NCBI RefSeq assembly: GCF_001976065.1
Contig: NZ_MNAH01000010.1
Span: 62,001 to 126,000 of the forward strand
Origin: Pseudomonas putida
Lineage (GTDB): Bacteria; Pseudomonadota; Gammaproteobacteria; Pseudomonadales; Pseudomonadaceae
DNA length: 64,000 nucleotides
Direction of reading: 5' to 3'
In this document: positions 27,198 through 38,390 of the stretch, one piece after another
Layout of the letters: each line of letters begins with the position of its first letter
Position numbering within the stretch: the stretch's first letter is position 1
Translations under genes and position numbers: made by a program
Notes under the pieces: model-generated
Databases searched by the model: none
What the model was told of the DNA's origin: nothing
Seen by the model: only the letters and a program-made list of their open reading frames with translations

Positions 27198-29047
27198 ATC
27201 TTCTCTATCTGACTTTCGTATTCCCTCTCATAGGTTTCCTGCTGCTGTCGTTCTCCCGTGGACGCATCTCGGAAAACCTCGCCGCGCTGATTGGCGTCGG
27301 CTCCATCGGTCTGTCGGCGATCGTCACCGCCTACGTGATCTGGCAATTCAACGTCGCCCCGCCAGAAGGCGGCCACTACACCCAGGTGTTGTGGCAGTGG
27401 ATGGCGGTGGAAGGCTTCACGCCGAACTTCGCGCTGTATCTGGACGGCCTGTCGGTCACCATGCTCGGCGTGGTCGTCGGCGTCGGCTTCCTGATCCACC
27501 TGTTCGCGTCCTGGTACATGCGCGGTGAAGCCGGTTACTCGCGCTTCTTCGCCTACACCAACCTGTTCATCGCCAGCATGCTGTTCCTGGTGCTGGGCGA
27601 TAACCTGTTGTTCCTGTACTTCGGCTGGGAAGGCGTGGGCCTGTGCTCGTACCTGTTGATCGGCTTCTACTACAGCAACCGCAACAACGGTAACGCGGCG
27701 CTCAAGGCCTTCATCGTCACCCGTATCGGCGACGTGTTCATGGCCATCGGCCTGTTCATCCTGTTTGCCCAGCTGGGCACGCTGAATGTCCAGGAACTGC
27801 TGGTGCTGGCACCGCAGAAATTCCAGGCCGGCGATTTCTGGATGGTCATGGCCACCCTGATGCTGCTGGGCGGCGCTGTCGGTAAATCCGCGCAACTGCC
27901 GCTGCAAACCTGGCTGGCGGACGCGATGGCCGGTCCTACCCCGGTTTCGGCACTGATCCACGCCGCGACCATGGTGACCGCCGGTGTCTACCTGATCGCC
28001 CGTACCCATGGCCTGTTCACCCTGGCGCCGGAAATCCTGCACCTGGTGGGCCTGGTGGGCGGTGTGACCCTGGTTCTCGCAGGTTTCGCCGCACTGGTTC
28101 AGACCGACATCAAGCGTATCCTCGCCTACTCGACCATGAGCCAGATCGGCTACATGTTCCTGGCCCTGGGCGTCGGTGCCTGGGATGGCGCGATCTTCCA
28201 CCTGATGACCCACGCCTTCTTCAAGGCCCTGCTGTTCCTTGCCTCCGGTGCGGTGATCGTTGCCTGCCACCACGAGCAGAACATCTTCAAGATGGGCGGC
28301 CTGTGGAAGAAACTGCCACTGGCCTACGCCAGCTTCATCGTCGGCGGTGCGGCCCTGGCGGCCCTGCCTCTGGTGACCGCGGGCTTCTACTCCAAGGACG
28401 AAATCCTCTGGGAAGCCTTCGCCAGCGGCAATCACGGTCTGCTTTACGCAGGTCTGGTCGGCGCATTCATGACCTCGCTGTACACCTTCCGCCTGATCTT
28501 CATCACGTTCCACGGTGAAGCGAAGACCGAAGCCCATGCCGGTCACGGCATTGCCCACTGGCTGCCACTGTCGGTGCTGATCGTATTGTCCACCGCCATT
28601 GGCGCGATGATCGTTCCGCCACTGCATGGTGTACTGCCGGAAAGCGTCGGCCATGCCGGCGGCGAAGCCAAGCACAGCCTGGAGATCGCCTCGGGCGCCA
28701 TCGCCCTGTCCGGTATCCTGCTGGCCGCGCTGCTGTTCCTCGGCAAGCGTCGTTTCGTCACCGCCATCGCCAACAGCGGCATTGGCCGTTTCCTCTCGGC
28801 CTGGTGGTTCGCTGCCTGGGGCTTCGACTGGATCTACGACAAACTGTTCGTCAAGCCATACCTGGCGATCAGCCACATCCTGCGCAAAGACCCGCTCGAC
28901 CAGACCATCGGTCTGATCCCGCGCATGGCCAAAGGCGGTCACACCGCCCTGAGCCGTACCGAGACCGGTCAACTGCGTTGGTACGCCGCCTCGATGGCTG
29001 CTGGTGCCGTGCTGGTCATCGGCGCCGTCGTGCTGGTAGCGGTCTGA
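27194..29047 (+). CDS. nuoL: NADH-quinone oxidoreductase subunit L
   Basis: This 617-residue distal antiporter-like subunit of the membrane arm shows LFLYFGWEGVGLCSYLLIGF, GKSAQLPLQTWLADAMAGPTP with the proton-path lysine, and TPVSALIHAATMVTAGVYLI. The long C-terminal lateral helix region (after about residue 500) is retained. It contributes one proton-pumping channel. Confidence 0.97.
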   Translation: MNLLYLTFVFPLIGFLLLSFSRGRISENLAALIGVGSIGLSAIVTAYVIWQFNVAPPEGGHYTQVLWQWMAVEGFTPNFALYLDGLSVTMLGVVVGVGFLIHLFASWYMRGEAGYSRFFAYTNLFIASMLFLVLGDNLLFLYFGWEGVGLCSYLLIGFYYSNRNNGNAALKAFIVTRIGDVFMAIGLFILFAQLGTLNVQELLVLAPQKFQAGDFWMVMATLMLLGGAVGKSAQLPLQTWLADAMAGPTPVSALIHAATMVTAGVYLIARTHGLFTLAPEILHLVGLVGGVTLVLAGFAALVQTDIKRILAYSTMSQIGYMFLALGVGAWDGAIFHLMTHAFFKALLFLASGAVIVACHHEQNIFKMGGLWKKLPLAYASFIVGGAALAALPLVTAGFYSKDEILWEAFASGNHGLLYAGLVGAFMTSLYTFRLIFITFHGEAKTEAHAGHGIAHWLPLSVLIVLSTAIGAMIVPPLHGVLPESVGHAGGEAKHSLEIASGAIALSGILLAALLFLGKRRFVTAIANSGIGRFLSAWWFAAWGFDWIYDKLFVKPYLAISHILRKDPLDQTIGLIPRMAKGGHTALSRTETGQLRWYAASMAAGAVLVIGAVVLVAV

Positions 29048-29086
29048 TATGAACCTTGCGAATTTGCGAAAGGAAACGAACCCGTC

Positions 29087-30619
29087 ATGATTCTGCCTTG
29101 GCTAATCCTGATCCCCTTCATCGGCGGCCTGCTGTGCTGGATGGGCGAGCGCTTCGGCGCCACCCTCCCCCGCTGGATTGCGCTGATCACCATGTCCCTG
29201 TTGCTCGCTCTAGGCCTCTGGCTGTGGGCCAACGGTGATTATTCATTGGCACCAAAGCCTGGCGCCGACCCAACCTGGGCGCTTGAGTTCAAGCACGTCT
29301 GGATCGAACGCTTCGGCATCAACGTGCACCTGGCCCTCGACGGCCTGTCGCTGTTGATGATCATGCTGACCGGTCTGCTGGGTGTGCTCTCGGTACTCTG
29401 CTCGTGGAAAGAGATCCAGCGTCACGTTGGCTTCTTCCACCTGAACCTGATGTGGATCCTGGGCGGTGTCGTTGGCGTGTTCCTCGCCCTCGACCTGTTC
29501 ATGTTCTTCTTCTTCTGGGAAATGATGCTGGTGCCGATGTACTTCCTCATCGCGCTCTGGGGTCACAGTTCTTCGGACGGCAAGAAAACCCGGATCTACG
29601 CGGCGACCAAGTTCTTCATCTTCACTCAGGCTTCCGGCCTGATCATGCTGGTGGCGATCCTCGGTCTGGTCCTGGTCAACTTCAACGACACCGGCGTGAT
29701 TACCTTCAACTACGCCGACCTGTTGAAGACCAAGATGTCGATGACCACCGAGTACATCCTGATGCTCGGCTTCTTCATCGCCTTCGCGGTCAAGCTGCCA
29801 GTCGTGCCGTTCCACTCCTGGTTGCCTGACGCTCACGCCCAGGCGCCGACCGCAGGTTCCGTCGACCTCGCCGGTATCTTGCTGAAAACCGCGGCCTACG
29901 GCCTGCTGCGTTTCGCCCTGCCGCTGTTCCCGAATGCCTCGGCCGAGTTCGCGCCGATCGCCATGGCCCTGGGTCTGATCGGGATTTTCTACGGTGCGTT
30001 CCTGGCGTTCGCGCAAACCGACATCAAGCGTCTGATTGCCTTCTCGTCCGTTTCCCACATGGGCTTCGTACTGATCGGCATCTACTCTGGCAGCCAACTG
30101 GCGCTGCAGGGCGCGGTCATGCAGATGCTGGCGCACGGCCTGTCGGCGGCGGCACTCTTTATCCTCAGTGGCCAGTTGTACGAGCGCACCCACACCCGCG
30201 ACATGCGTGAAATGGGTGGCCTGTGGTCGAAGATCGCCTACCTGCCGGCCCTCAGCCTGTTCTTCGCAGCCGCTTCCCTGGGCTTGCCGGGTACCGGTAA
30301 CTTCGTCGGCGAGTTCCTGATCCTGATCGGCACCTTCCCGATCGCTCCATGGGTCACCATCATCGCCACCACCGGCCTGGTATTCGGTTCTGTGTACTCG
30401 TTGATCATGATCCACCGTGCCTACTTCGGTCCGGCCAAATCGGACGCGGTACTGCATGGCATGGACGGTCGCGAAATGATCATGGTGGTCGGCCTGGCAG
30501 CACTGCTGATCTACATCGGCGTGTACCCGCAACCGTTCCTCGATACCTCTGCCGCGACGATGCATGGCGTGCAGCAGTGGCTCGGCACCGCCTTCACTCA
30601 ACTCGCTTCGGCCCGGTAA
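29087..30619 (+). CDS. nuoM: NADH-quinone oxidoreductase subunit M
   Basis: This 510-residue antiporter-like subunit contains FFFWEMMLVPMYFLIALWG with the conserved glutamate, and the proton-path segment AVKLPVVPFHSWLPDAHAQAP. AGGA precedes MILPWLILIPFIGG by about 12 bases. A small GCGAATTTGCG inverted repeat lies in the 39-base gap after nuoL. Confidence 0.97.
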   Translation: MILPWLILIPFIGGLLCWMGERFGATLPRWIALITMSLLLALGLWLWANGDYSLAPKPGADPTWALEFKHVWIERFGINVHLALDGLSLLMIMLTGLLGVLSVLCSWKEIQRHVGFFHLNLMWILGGVVGVFLALDLFMFFFFWEMMLVPMYFLIALWGHSSSDGKKTRIYAATKFFIFTQASGLIMLVAILGLVLVNFNDTGVITFNYADLLKTKMSMTTEYILMLGFFIAFAVKLPVVPFHSWLPDAHAQAPTAGSVDLAGILLKTAAYGLLRFALPLFPNASAEFAPIAMALGLIGIFYGAFLAFAQTDIKRLIAFSSVSHMGFVLIGIYSGSQLALQGAVMQMLAHGLSAAALFILSGQLYERTHTRDMREMGGLWSKIAYLPALSLFFAAASLGLPGTGNFVGEFLILIGTFPIAPWVTIIATTGLVFGSVYSLIMIHRAYFGPAKSDAVLHGMDGREMIMVVGLAALLIYIGVYPQPFLDTSAATMHGVQQWLGTAFTQLASAR

Positions 30620-30626
30620 GAGCGCT

Positions 30627-32090
30627 ATGGAATTCACGACTCAACACTTTATCGCGCTAGCGCCGTTGTTGATCACCAGCGCCACGATCATCGTGGTGAT
30701 GCTGGCGATTGCCTGGCGCCGCAACCACTCCCAGACCTTCCTGCTGTCCGTGGCGGGTCTGAACCTGGCACTGCTGTCGATCCTCCCAGCCCTTAAAGTC
30801 GCGCCTCTGGCGGTGACTCCACTGCTGCAGATCGACACCTTCGCCTGCCTGTACATGGCGCTGATCCTGGTCGCCACCCTCGCCTGTGTGACCCTCGCCC
30901 ACGCCTACCTCGGCGATGGCGGTTCGGGTTACCCGGGCAACCGTGAAGAACTGTACCTGCTGATCCTGATGGCCGCCGCCGGTGGCCTGGTACTGGTCAG
31001 CGCGCAGCACCTGGCCGGCTTGTTCGTCGGCCTGGAACTGCTGTCGGTGCCGGTCTACGGCCTGGTGGCCTATGCCTTCTTCAACAAGCGCTCGCTGGAA
31101 GCCGGCATCAAGTACATGGTGCTCTCGGCTGCCGGTTCCGCGTTCCTGTTATTCGGCATGGCCCTGCTATACGCCGACGCCGGCTCCCTGAGTTTCACCG
31201 GCATCGGCCAGGCCCTGGCGGCCACCGGCATGCCAAGCTCCCTGGCACAACTGGGCCTGGGCATGATGCTGATCGGCCTGGCGTTCAAGCTGTCGCTGGT
31301 ACCGTTCCACCTGTGGACCCCGGACGTGTACGAAGGTGCTCCGGCACCGGTTGCCGCGTTCCTCGCCACCGCTTCGAAAGTGGCAGTGTTCGCGGTGATG
31401 GTGCGTCTGTTCCAGATCTCCCCTGCTGCAAGCAGCGGCGTGCTGAGCAACGTGCTGACCATCATCGCCATCGCGTCGATCCTGTTCGGTAACCTGCTGG
31501 CCCTGACCCAGAGCAACCTCAAGCGTCTGCTGGGTTACTCGTCCATCGCCCACTTCGGTTACCTGCTGATCGCCCTGGTGGCGAGCAAGGGCCTGGCCGT
31601 GGAAGCCATCGGCGTGTACCTGGTCACCTACGTGATCACCAGCCTCGGCGCGTTCGGCGTGATCACCCTGATGTCCTCGCCGTACAACGGTCGTGACGCC
31701 GATGCCCTGTACGAATACCGCGGCCTGTTCTGGCGCCGTCCGTACCTGACCGCCGTACTGACCGTGATGATGCTGTCCCTGGCCGGTATCCCGCTGACCG
31801 CGGGCTTCATCGGCAAGTTCTACATCATCGCCACCGGCGTGCAGTCGCAACAATGGTGGCTGGTCGGCTCCCTGGTACTGGGCAGCGCCATCGGCGTGTT
31901 CTACTACCTGCGCGTGATGGTCACCCTGTACCTGATCGAACCGAACCTGCGTCGCCACGATGCCCAACTGCACTGGGAACAACGCGCAGGCGGCGTGATG
32001 CTGCTGGCCATCGCCGTACTGGCGTTCTTCCTTGGGCTGTATCCACAGCCGTTGTTGAGCCTGGTCCAGCAATCGGGCCTGGCGGGTTGA
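30627..32090 (+). CDS. nuoN: NADH-quinone oxidoreductase subunit N
   Basis: This 487-residue last antiporter-like subunit has the LFVGLELLSVPVYGLVAYAF helix, with its conserved glutamate, and FKLSLVPFHLWTPDVYEGAP. The start MEFTTQHFIALAPLL at 30627 lies seven bases after nuoM; upstream in-frame codons overlap nuoM and are unlike NuoN. It ends the operon just before a strong terminator. Confidence 0.96.
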   Translation: MEFTTQHFIALAPLLITSATIIVVMLAIAWRRNHSQTFLLSVAGLNLALLSILPALKVAPLAVTPLLQIDTFACLYMALILVATLACVTLAHAYLGDGGSGYPGNREELYLLILMAAAGGLVLVSAQHLAGLFVGLELLSVPVYGLVAYAFFNKRSLEAGIKYMVLSAAGSAFLLFGMALLYADAGSLSFTGIGQALAATGMPSSLAQLGLGMMLIGLAFKLSLVPFHLWTPDVYEGAPAPVAAFLATASKVAVFAVMVRLFQISPAASSGVLSNVLTIIAIASILFGNLLALTQSNLKRLLGYSSIAHFGYLLIALVASKGLAVEAIGVYLVTYVITSLGAFGVITLMSSPYNGRDADALYEYRGLFWRRPYLTAVLTVMMLSLAGIPLTAGFIGKFYIIATGVQSQQWWLVGSLVLGSAIGVFYYLRVMVTLYLIEPNLRRHDAQLHWEQRAGGVMLLAIAVLAFFLGLYPQPLLSLVQQSGLAG

Positions 32091-32119
32091 TCGCTTAAGC
32101 TTCATGCGGTAGAAAACAG

Positions 32120-32147
32120 AAACGGCACCTTCGGGTGCCGTTTTTTG
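32120..32147 (+). terminator. nuo operon terminator
   Basis: AACGGCACC and GGTGCCGTT pair around TTCG with a six-base T-run, 30 bases after nuoN. Confidence 0.92.
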
Positions 32148-32150
32148 TGG

Positions 32151-32242
32151 CGAGGGAGCAGGCTCGCTCCCACAGGGGATATTGTGTGGACACAAAAATC
32201 ACGAGCACCGCCGATCTAATGTGGGAGCGAGCCTGCTCGCGA
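32151..32242. repeat. REP inverted pair between nuoN and the ABC importer operon
   Basis: A shortened copy, GAGCAGGCTCGCTCCCAC, precedes a full GTGGGAGCGAGCCTGCTCGC copy about 48 bases later. The left unit has lost part of its usual stem. Confidence 0.75.
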
Positions 32243-32262
32243 TAGCGGTGGGACAGGCACCA

Positions 32263-32291
32263 ACAAAAACGGCACCTTCCGGTGCCGTTCG
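32263..32291 (-). terminator. Terminator of the ABC importer operon
   Basis: Read on the minus strand, AACGGCACC-GGAA-GGTGCCGTTTTTG is a strong hairpin with a T-run, 21 bases beyond the binding-protein stop codon. Its arms are the same as those of the nuo terminator 145 bases away, facing the other way. Confidence 0.88.
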
Positions 32292-32311
32292 CCTTTCACA
32301 ACTTCAGCGCT

Positions 32312-34054
32312 TTACTTACGCGCCGCCTCCCACGATTTCAGCAGCTCGGCATAACTCACGGTCTCGCCCTGAGGCTTCTCGTTCGCCAATTTCGGTTTCG
32401 GTGCACCCGGTTGATCGAACCAGTATTGCGCATCGCGCTCCGGGTTCATTTTCGGGGCGCAGGTGGCTTGGGCCTTCGAACGCTCCAGACGGGTCATGAT
32501 CGCGTCCTGGTCCTTGGCCAGGCCATCCAGCGCCTGTTGCGGGGTTTTCTCGCCGCTCGCCGCTTCGGCGATGTGGCTCCACCACAACTGCGCCAGACGC
32601 GGATAATCAGGCACGTTGGTCCCCGTCGGAGTCCATTGCACGCGGGCCGGGCTGCGATAGAACTCAACCAGGCCGCCGAGTTTCGGTGCCAGGTCGGTCA
32701 TGGCTTGCGAGTTGATGTCCGACTCGCGGATCGGGGTCAGGCCGACGATGGTTTTCTTCAGCGAGACGGTCTTCGAAGTCACGAACTGCGCGTACAGCCA
32801 GGCCGCGAGTTTCTGTTTCTCAGGCGTGGACTTCATGAACGTCCAGGAGCCCACGTCCTGGTAGCCCAGCTTCATGCCCTCTTCCCAGTACGGCCCGCGC
32901 GGCGAAGGCGCCATGCGCCATTTCGGCGTGCCGTCGGCGTTCATCACCGCCAGCCCCGGCTTGGTCATGTCGGCAGTGAACGCGGTGTACCAGAAGATCT
33001 GCTGGGCGATGTTGCCCTGGGACGGCACGGGACCTGATTCGGAGAAGGTCATGCCCGCCGCTTCTGGTGGCGCGTACTTCTTCAGCCAGTCGACGTATTT
33101 GGTGGTGGCGAACACCGCCGCCGGGCCGTTGGTGTCGCCACCGCGGGTGACGCTGGAACCTACCGGATGGCAATCCTCCACCCGGATGCCCCACTCGTCC
33201 ACCGGCAAGCCGTTGGGGATGCCCTTGTCGCCGCCACCGGCCATGGAGAACCAGGCATCGGTGAAGCGCCAGCCCAGGGACGGGTCTTTCTTGCCGTAGT
33301 CCATGTGCCCGTAGACACGCTTGCCGTCGATTTCCTTGACGTCTTCGCTGAAGAATTTGGCAATGTCTTCATAGGCCGACCAGTTCACCGGTACACCCAA
33401 CTCGTAGCCGTACTTTTCCTTGAACTTGGCCTTGAGGTCCGCACGCTCGAACCAGTCGGCGCGGAACCAGTACAGGTTGGCAAACTGCTGGTCCGGCAAT
33501 TGATAGATCTTGCCGTCCGGCGCGGTGGTGAAGGAGATGCCGATGAAATCCTTGATATCGAGGGTCGGCGAGGTGAAGTTCTTGCCCTCGTTGGCCATCA
33601 GGTCGGTGATCGATTCGGTCTTGCCGTACCGGAAGTGCGTACCGATCAGGTCCGAGTCGTTGACCCAGCCGTCATAGATGTTCTTGTCCGATTGCATCTG
33701 GGTCTGCAGCTTTTCCACCACGTCGCCTTCCTGCAGCAGGTCGTGGGTCAGCTTGATCCCGGTGATTTCGGTAAAGGCCTTGGCCAGCACCTTGGACTCG
33801 TATTCGTGGGTGGCGATGGTTTCCGACACCACCTTGATGCTCATGCCGCGAAACGGCTCCGCCGCCTTGATGAACCACTTCAGCTCTTCGAGCTGCTGAT
33901 CGGCCGTCAGGGTCGAGGGTTTGAACTCGCTGCCGATCCATTTCTTCGCAGCGTCTTCATAGGCATCGGCCCAGGCAGACGCGCTCAAACCGCTGAGTGC
34001 CAGCAGGGCTGCCAATGAAATGCTATGTCGCAGCTTATTGTTTTTGTCGAACAT
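32312..34054 (-). CDS. Periplasmic binding protein of a glycerol/polyol-type ABC importer (GlpV-like)
   Basis: This 580-residue protein has a signal peptide (MFDKNNKLRHSISLAALLALSG, cleavage near ASAWADA, residue 30), so it is periplasmic. It is much larger than usual sugar-binding proteins. The fold class is family 1 extracellular solute-binding protein, with motifs such as GMSIKVVSETIATHEYESKV and GWRFTDAWFSMAGGGDKG. The size and the gene order (two ATPases, two permeases, a DUF2160 protein, then this gene) match the GlpSTPQUV glycerol transporter described in Rhizobium leguminosarum. The substrate is therefore inferred as glycerol or a related polyol. AGGAGG precedes the ATG. It is the last gene of the operon. 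Confidence 0.8.
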   Translation of the reverse strand: MFDKNNKLRHSISLAALLALSGLSASAWADAYEDAAKKWIGSEFKPSTLTADQQLEELKWFIKAAEPFRGMSIKVVSETIATHEYESKVLAKAFTEITGIKLTHDLLQEGDVVEKLQTQMQSDKNIYDGWVNDSDLIGTHFRYGKTESITDLMANEGKNFTSPTLDIKDFIGISFTTAPDGKIYQLPDQQFANLYWFRADWFERADLKAKFKEKYGYELGVPVNWSAYEDIAKFFSEDVKEIDGKRVYGHMDYGKKDPSLGWRFTDAWFSMAGGGDKGIPNGLPVDEWGIRVEDCHPVGSSVTRGGDTNGPAAVFATTKYVDWLKKYAPPEAAGMTFSESGPVPSQGNIAQQIFWYTAFTADMTKPGLAVMNADGTPKWRMAPSPRGPYWEEGMKLGYQDVGSWTFMKSTPEKQKLAAWLYAQFVTSKTVSLKKTIVGLTPIRESDINSQAMTDLAPKLGGLVEFYRSPARVQWTPTGTNVPDYPRLAQLWWSHIAEAASGEKTPQQALDGLAKDQDAIMTRLERSKAQATCAPKMNPERDAQYWFDQPGAPKPKLANEKPQGETVSYAELLKSWEAARK

Positions 34055-34101
34055 AGAGACCTCCTGTTTAAGTTTCGGAGCAACATTGCCGAGCAATTCG
34101 A

Positions 34102-34374
34102 CTAGCCCCAACGCATCACAGCCAACAGCCACACCAGGGACATCGCGAAGGCGACCCAGATGCTCCAGTCGGTTACGCCGATGACCAGCAAATGCAGGTA
34201 GGCGCTACCGAGAAGACCGATGAACAACCGATCGCCACGGGTGGTGGCAATCGGCAAAAAGCCTCGCCTGAGAATGCTCGGCGAACGTAACTCCCAGGTC
34301 GTCATGCCCACCAGGATCAAGGCAATGACGCTGAAGAACGCCGCCGTGGGGACGGTCCAACTCATCCATTCCAT
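34102..34374 (-). CDS. DUF2160 small membrane protein (GlpU-like)
   Basis: This 90-residue protein is MEWMSWTVPTAAFFSV at the start and LVWLLAVMRWG at the end, with three hydrophobic segments (about 8-25, 47-63, 68-86). The family is found inside glpSTPQUV-type operons and has no settled function. The ATG at 34374 is six bases after GAGGAG. Another ATG one codon upstream is possible. It starts 10 bases after the permease gene and is followed 47 bases later by the binding-protein gene. Its constant place between permease and binding protein suggests an accessory membrane role, which is inference. Confidence 0.8.
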   Translation of the reverse strand: MEWMSWTVPTAAFFSVIALILVGMTTWELRSPSILRRGFLPIATTRGDRLFIGLLGSAYLHLLVIGVTDWSIWVAFAMSLVWLLAVMRWG

Positions 34375-34384
34375 CATCAGCTCC

Positions 34385-35185
<801 letters not shown>

Positions 35186-35192
35186 GATGGCC

Positions 35193-36055
<863 letters not shown>

Positions 36056-36059
<4 letters not shown>

Positions 36060-37171
36060 GGCTGCACCTCAATGCCGGCTTGGGTTTCCAGGAGAAAGTC
36101 GTCGGCATAGACCATCAGCCACTGCGCCGGAAAGCTGATATACGCCGTGCCCTCGGGCACCGGTTTGTCTTCGGCCAGGCGCACTTTCAGCGGCACGCCG
36201 TCGAGGTTCAGGGTCAGGATCTTGTAGGTGCCGAGGTCTTCGACGTGTACGACTTGTGCCCGCAGCGCTTCATCAAAGGGCTCGTCCCAGACGTGTATGA
36301 ACTCTGGACGAATGCCGACCTTCAGGGTTTTCCACGTCGATTCGGCGATGCGTTTCTGCATGGCTTCAGACAGTGGTAAATGGGTCGAAGCGAAACCGAC
36401 ACCACCGGGTTGCGGCTGCACCTCGATCAGGTTCATGCCCGGACTGCCGATGAAGTAGCCGACAAAGGTATGGGTCGGCCGTTCGAACAATTCCCGCGGC
36501 GTGCCGAACTGGACGATCTGCCCGCCGTACATCACCGCGATCTTGTCGGCGAAGGTCGAGGCCTCCAGTTGATCGTGGGTGACGTAGACCATGGTGATGT
36601 TGAATTGCTCGTGAATCTGCTTGAGCTTGCGCCGCAGCTTCCACTTCAGGTGCGGGTCGATCACCGTCAGCGGCTCGTCGAAGAGGATTGCCGAGACGTC
36701 ATCGCGCACCAGCCCACGGCCCATGGAGACTTTCTGTTTTTCGTCGGCGGTGAGGTTGCTGGCTTTTTTGCTCAGCAGTTTCTGCAGGTCGAGTACTTCG
36801 GCAATTTCCTGCACCTTGGTGTGAATCTTCGCCTCGGCCATGCCCTGGTTACGCAATGGAAAGGCCAGGTTGTCGAACACCGTCATGGTGTCGTAGACCA
36901 CCGGAAACTGGAAAACCTGGGCGATGTTGCGTTTTTCCGGGGTCAGGTTGTTGACCGCCTTGCCATCGAACAGCACATGGCCCTGGGACGGGCTGAGCAA
37001 CCCGGAAATGATATTGAGCAAGGTCGACTTGCCGCAGCCCGACGGGCCGAGCAAGGCGTAGGCGCCACCCTGCTCCCAGATGTGGTCCATCTGGCGGATC
37101 GCGTAATCCTCGGGCCCTGTCGGCGTGCTGGTGTAACTGTGGGCGAGGTTCTGCAAACGGATTTCGGCCAT
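36056..37171 (-). CDS. ABC importer ATPase with altered signature motif (GlpT-like)
   Basis: This 371-residue protein is a MalK/UgpC-class ATPase with a C-terminal TOBE-like regulatory domain (from about 240). Walker A GPSGCGKST (42-50) and Walker B AILFDEP (161-167) are normal and His199 of the H-loop is present. The signature is LTADEKQ (140-146) instead of LSGGQ. The partner ATPase has the opposite defects, so both are likely needed as a heterodimer. The symbol glpT is avoided here because it also names the unrelated glycerol-3-phosphate transporter. It shares one base with the upstream ATPase gene. Confidence 0.88.
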
Positions 37172-38265
37172 CAGGCAACCCTCGCGACGCGCCGCCCGGG
37201 CGCTTGGACCAGCCGCCCCTGCGCATCGAACACGAACAGTTTATGGGTCGGGATGTAGATGCGGATCGGCGCATCGACGTCGTATTCGTGAACGCCGGGC
37301 AAGTGCAGCACCAGCAGGAAATGCTCGTTGCGCACGTGCAGGAAGGTTTCCGAGCCGCTGATTTCCGCGACTTCAACGGTCACTGCCAACTCCAGGTCAT
37401 CATCGTTGCTGGGTACCAGCGAGATATGGCTGGGGCGCACCCCAAAGCGAAACTCGCCCTCGCCCACCGGGCGCAAATCGACGTTGAGCGGGAAGTGCAC
37501 GAAATTGGCGAAGCTCACTTCGTTGCCGGCAATGCGACCCGGCATCAGGTTGATCGGCGGTTCGGAGAACAACTCGGCTGCCAGCACGGTCTGCGGCTGG
37601 TGGTAGACCTCGGAGGACTGGCCGCTCTGGATCACCCGGCCCTCATGCAAAATGGTGGTGGTGCCGCCCAGGGCCAGGGCTTCGTTGGGCTCGGTGGTGG
37701 CGTAGATGGCAATGGTGTGGCGCGCCTTGAACAGCTCGCGCATTTCCTGGCGCAGCTCTTCGCGCAATTTGTAGTCGAGGTTGACCAGCGGCTCATCGAA
37801 CAGGATCAGCTCGGCATCCTTGACCAGCGCCCGGGCCATGGCCGTGCGCTGCTGCTGGCCACCGGACAGTTCCAGGGGATAACGCTGCAGGAATTTCTCG
37901 ATGCGCAGCATCTTCGCGGTTTCCAGCACCTTGCTCTGGATCTGTTCATTGGAGACACCGGCCTGGCGCAAGGGCGAGGCGATGTTCTCGAACACGGTCA
38001 TGGTCGGGTAATTGATGAACTGCTGATAGACCATCGACACATTGCGCAGGCGCACCGGGCGCTGGGTGACATCGACGCCATTCATCAGGATGCGGCCGGT
38101 GTCGGGCTTATCCAGCCCGGCCATCAGGCGCATGAGACTGGTCTTGCCGGACAGCGTGCGCCCGAGCAAGACGTTGAAGGATCCGGGTTCGAAACGCAGG
38201 CACGCATCGTCGATCCAGGTCTGGCCCTCGACGGTACGGCTGACATGCTCCAGGGTTAATGACAT
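37171..38265 (-). CDS. ABC importer ATPase with altered Walker A and H-loop (GlpS-like)
   Basis: This 364-residue MalK-class protein has a normal LSGGQ signature (133-137) and Walker B LILFDEP (153-159). Its Walker A is GRTLSGKT (35-42), where the fourth position is Leu rather than Gly, and the H-loop histidine is Thr191 (YATTEPNEA). A TOBE-like domain follows from about 240. It is the first gene of the operon. MSLTLEHVSRTVEG at 38265 is the start, since upstream in-frame sequence crosses the sigma-54 promoter. It should pair with the second ATPase to energise the permeases. Confidence 0.88.
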   Translation of the reverse strand: MSLTLEHVSRTVEGQTWIDDACLRFEPGSFNVLLGRTLSGKTSLMRLMAGLDKPDTGRILMNGVDVTQRPVRLRNVSMVYQQFINYPTMTVFENIASPLRQAGVSNEQIQSKVLETAKMLRIEKFLQRYPLELSGGQQQRTAMARALVKDAELILFDEPLVNLDYKLREELRQEMRELFKARHTIAIYATTEPNEALALGGTTTILHEGRVIQSGQSSEVYHQPQTVLAAELFSEPPINLMPGRIAGNEVSFANFVHFPLNVDLRPVGEGEFRFGVRPSHISLVPSNDDDLELAVTVEVAEISGSETFLHVRNEHFLLVLHLPGVHEYDVDAPIRIYIPTHKLFVFDAQGRLVQAPGRRVARVA

Positions 38266-38311
38266 GGCTCGGCCTTTTTTATTTTTGGAGTCAAGCGATC
38301 TGAGCGATAGA

Positions 38312-38326
38312 GCGACTTTCGTGCCA
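38312..38326 (-). promoter_or_regulatory. Sigma-54 (-24/-12) promoter of the ABC importer operon
   Basis: Read on the minus strand the site is TGGCACGAAAGTCGC, against the consensus TGGCACG-N4-TTGC. The invariant GG and GC are exactly 10 bases apart and only one consensus base differs. Transcription would start near 38300, about 35 bases before the first ATPase start codon. Confidence 0.78.
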
Positions 38327-38390
38327 GAAATCACAAGCGGCTGATTCAGCTCGAAAATTCTGAAAATCACCGGGACAGTGCGTTCGTTGC

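Noticed and set aside
24805..28972. Two antisense open frames of about 690-710 codons across nuoH-nuoL
   Set aside because: They span several real gene boundaries on the other strand and encode His/Gln/Asp-rich sequence without domains, as expected for complements of hydrophobic codons.
32120..32291. The two GGCACC hairpins as a mobile element boundary
   Set aside because: Each has a T-run in the direction of its own operon and a REP pair lies between, so two facing terminators are the simpler reading.
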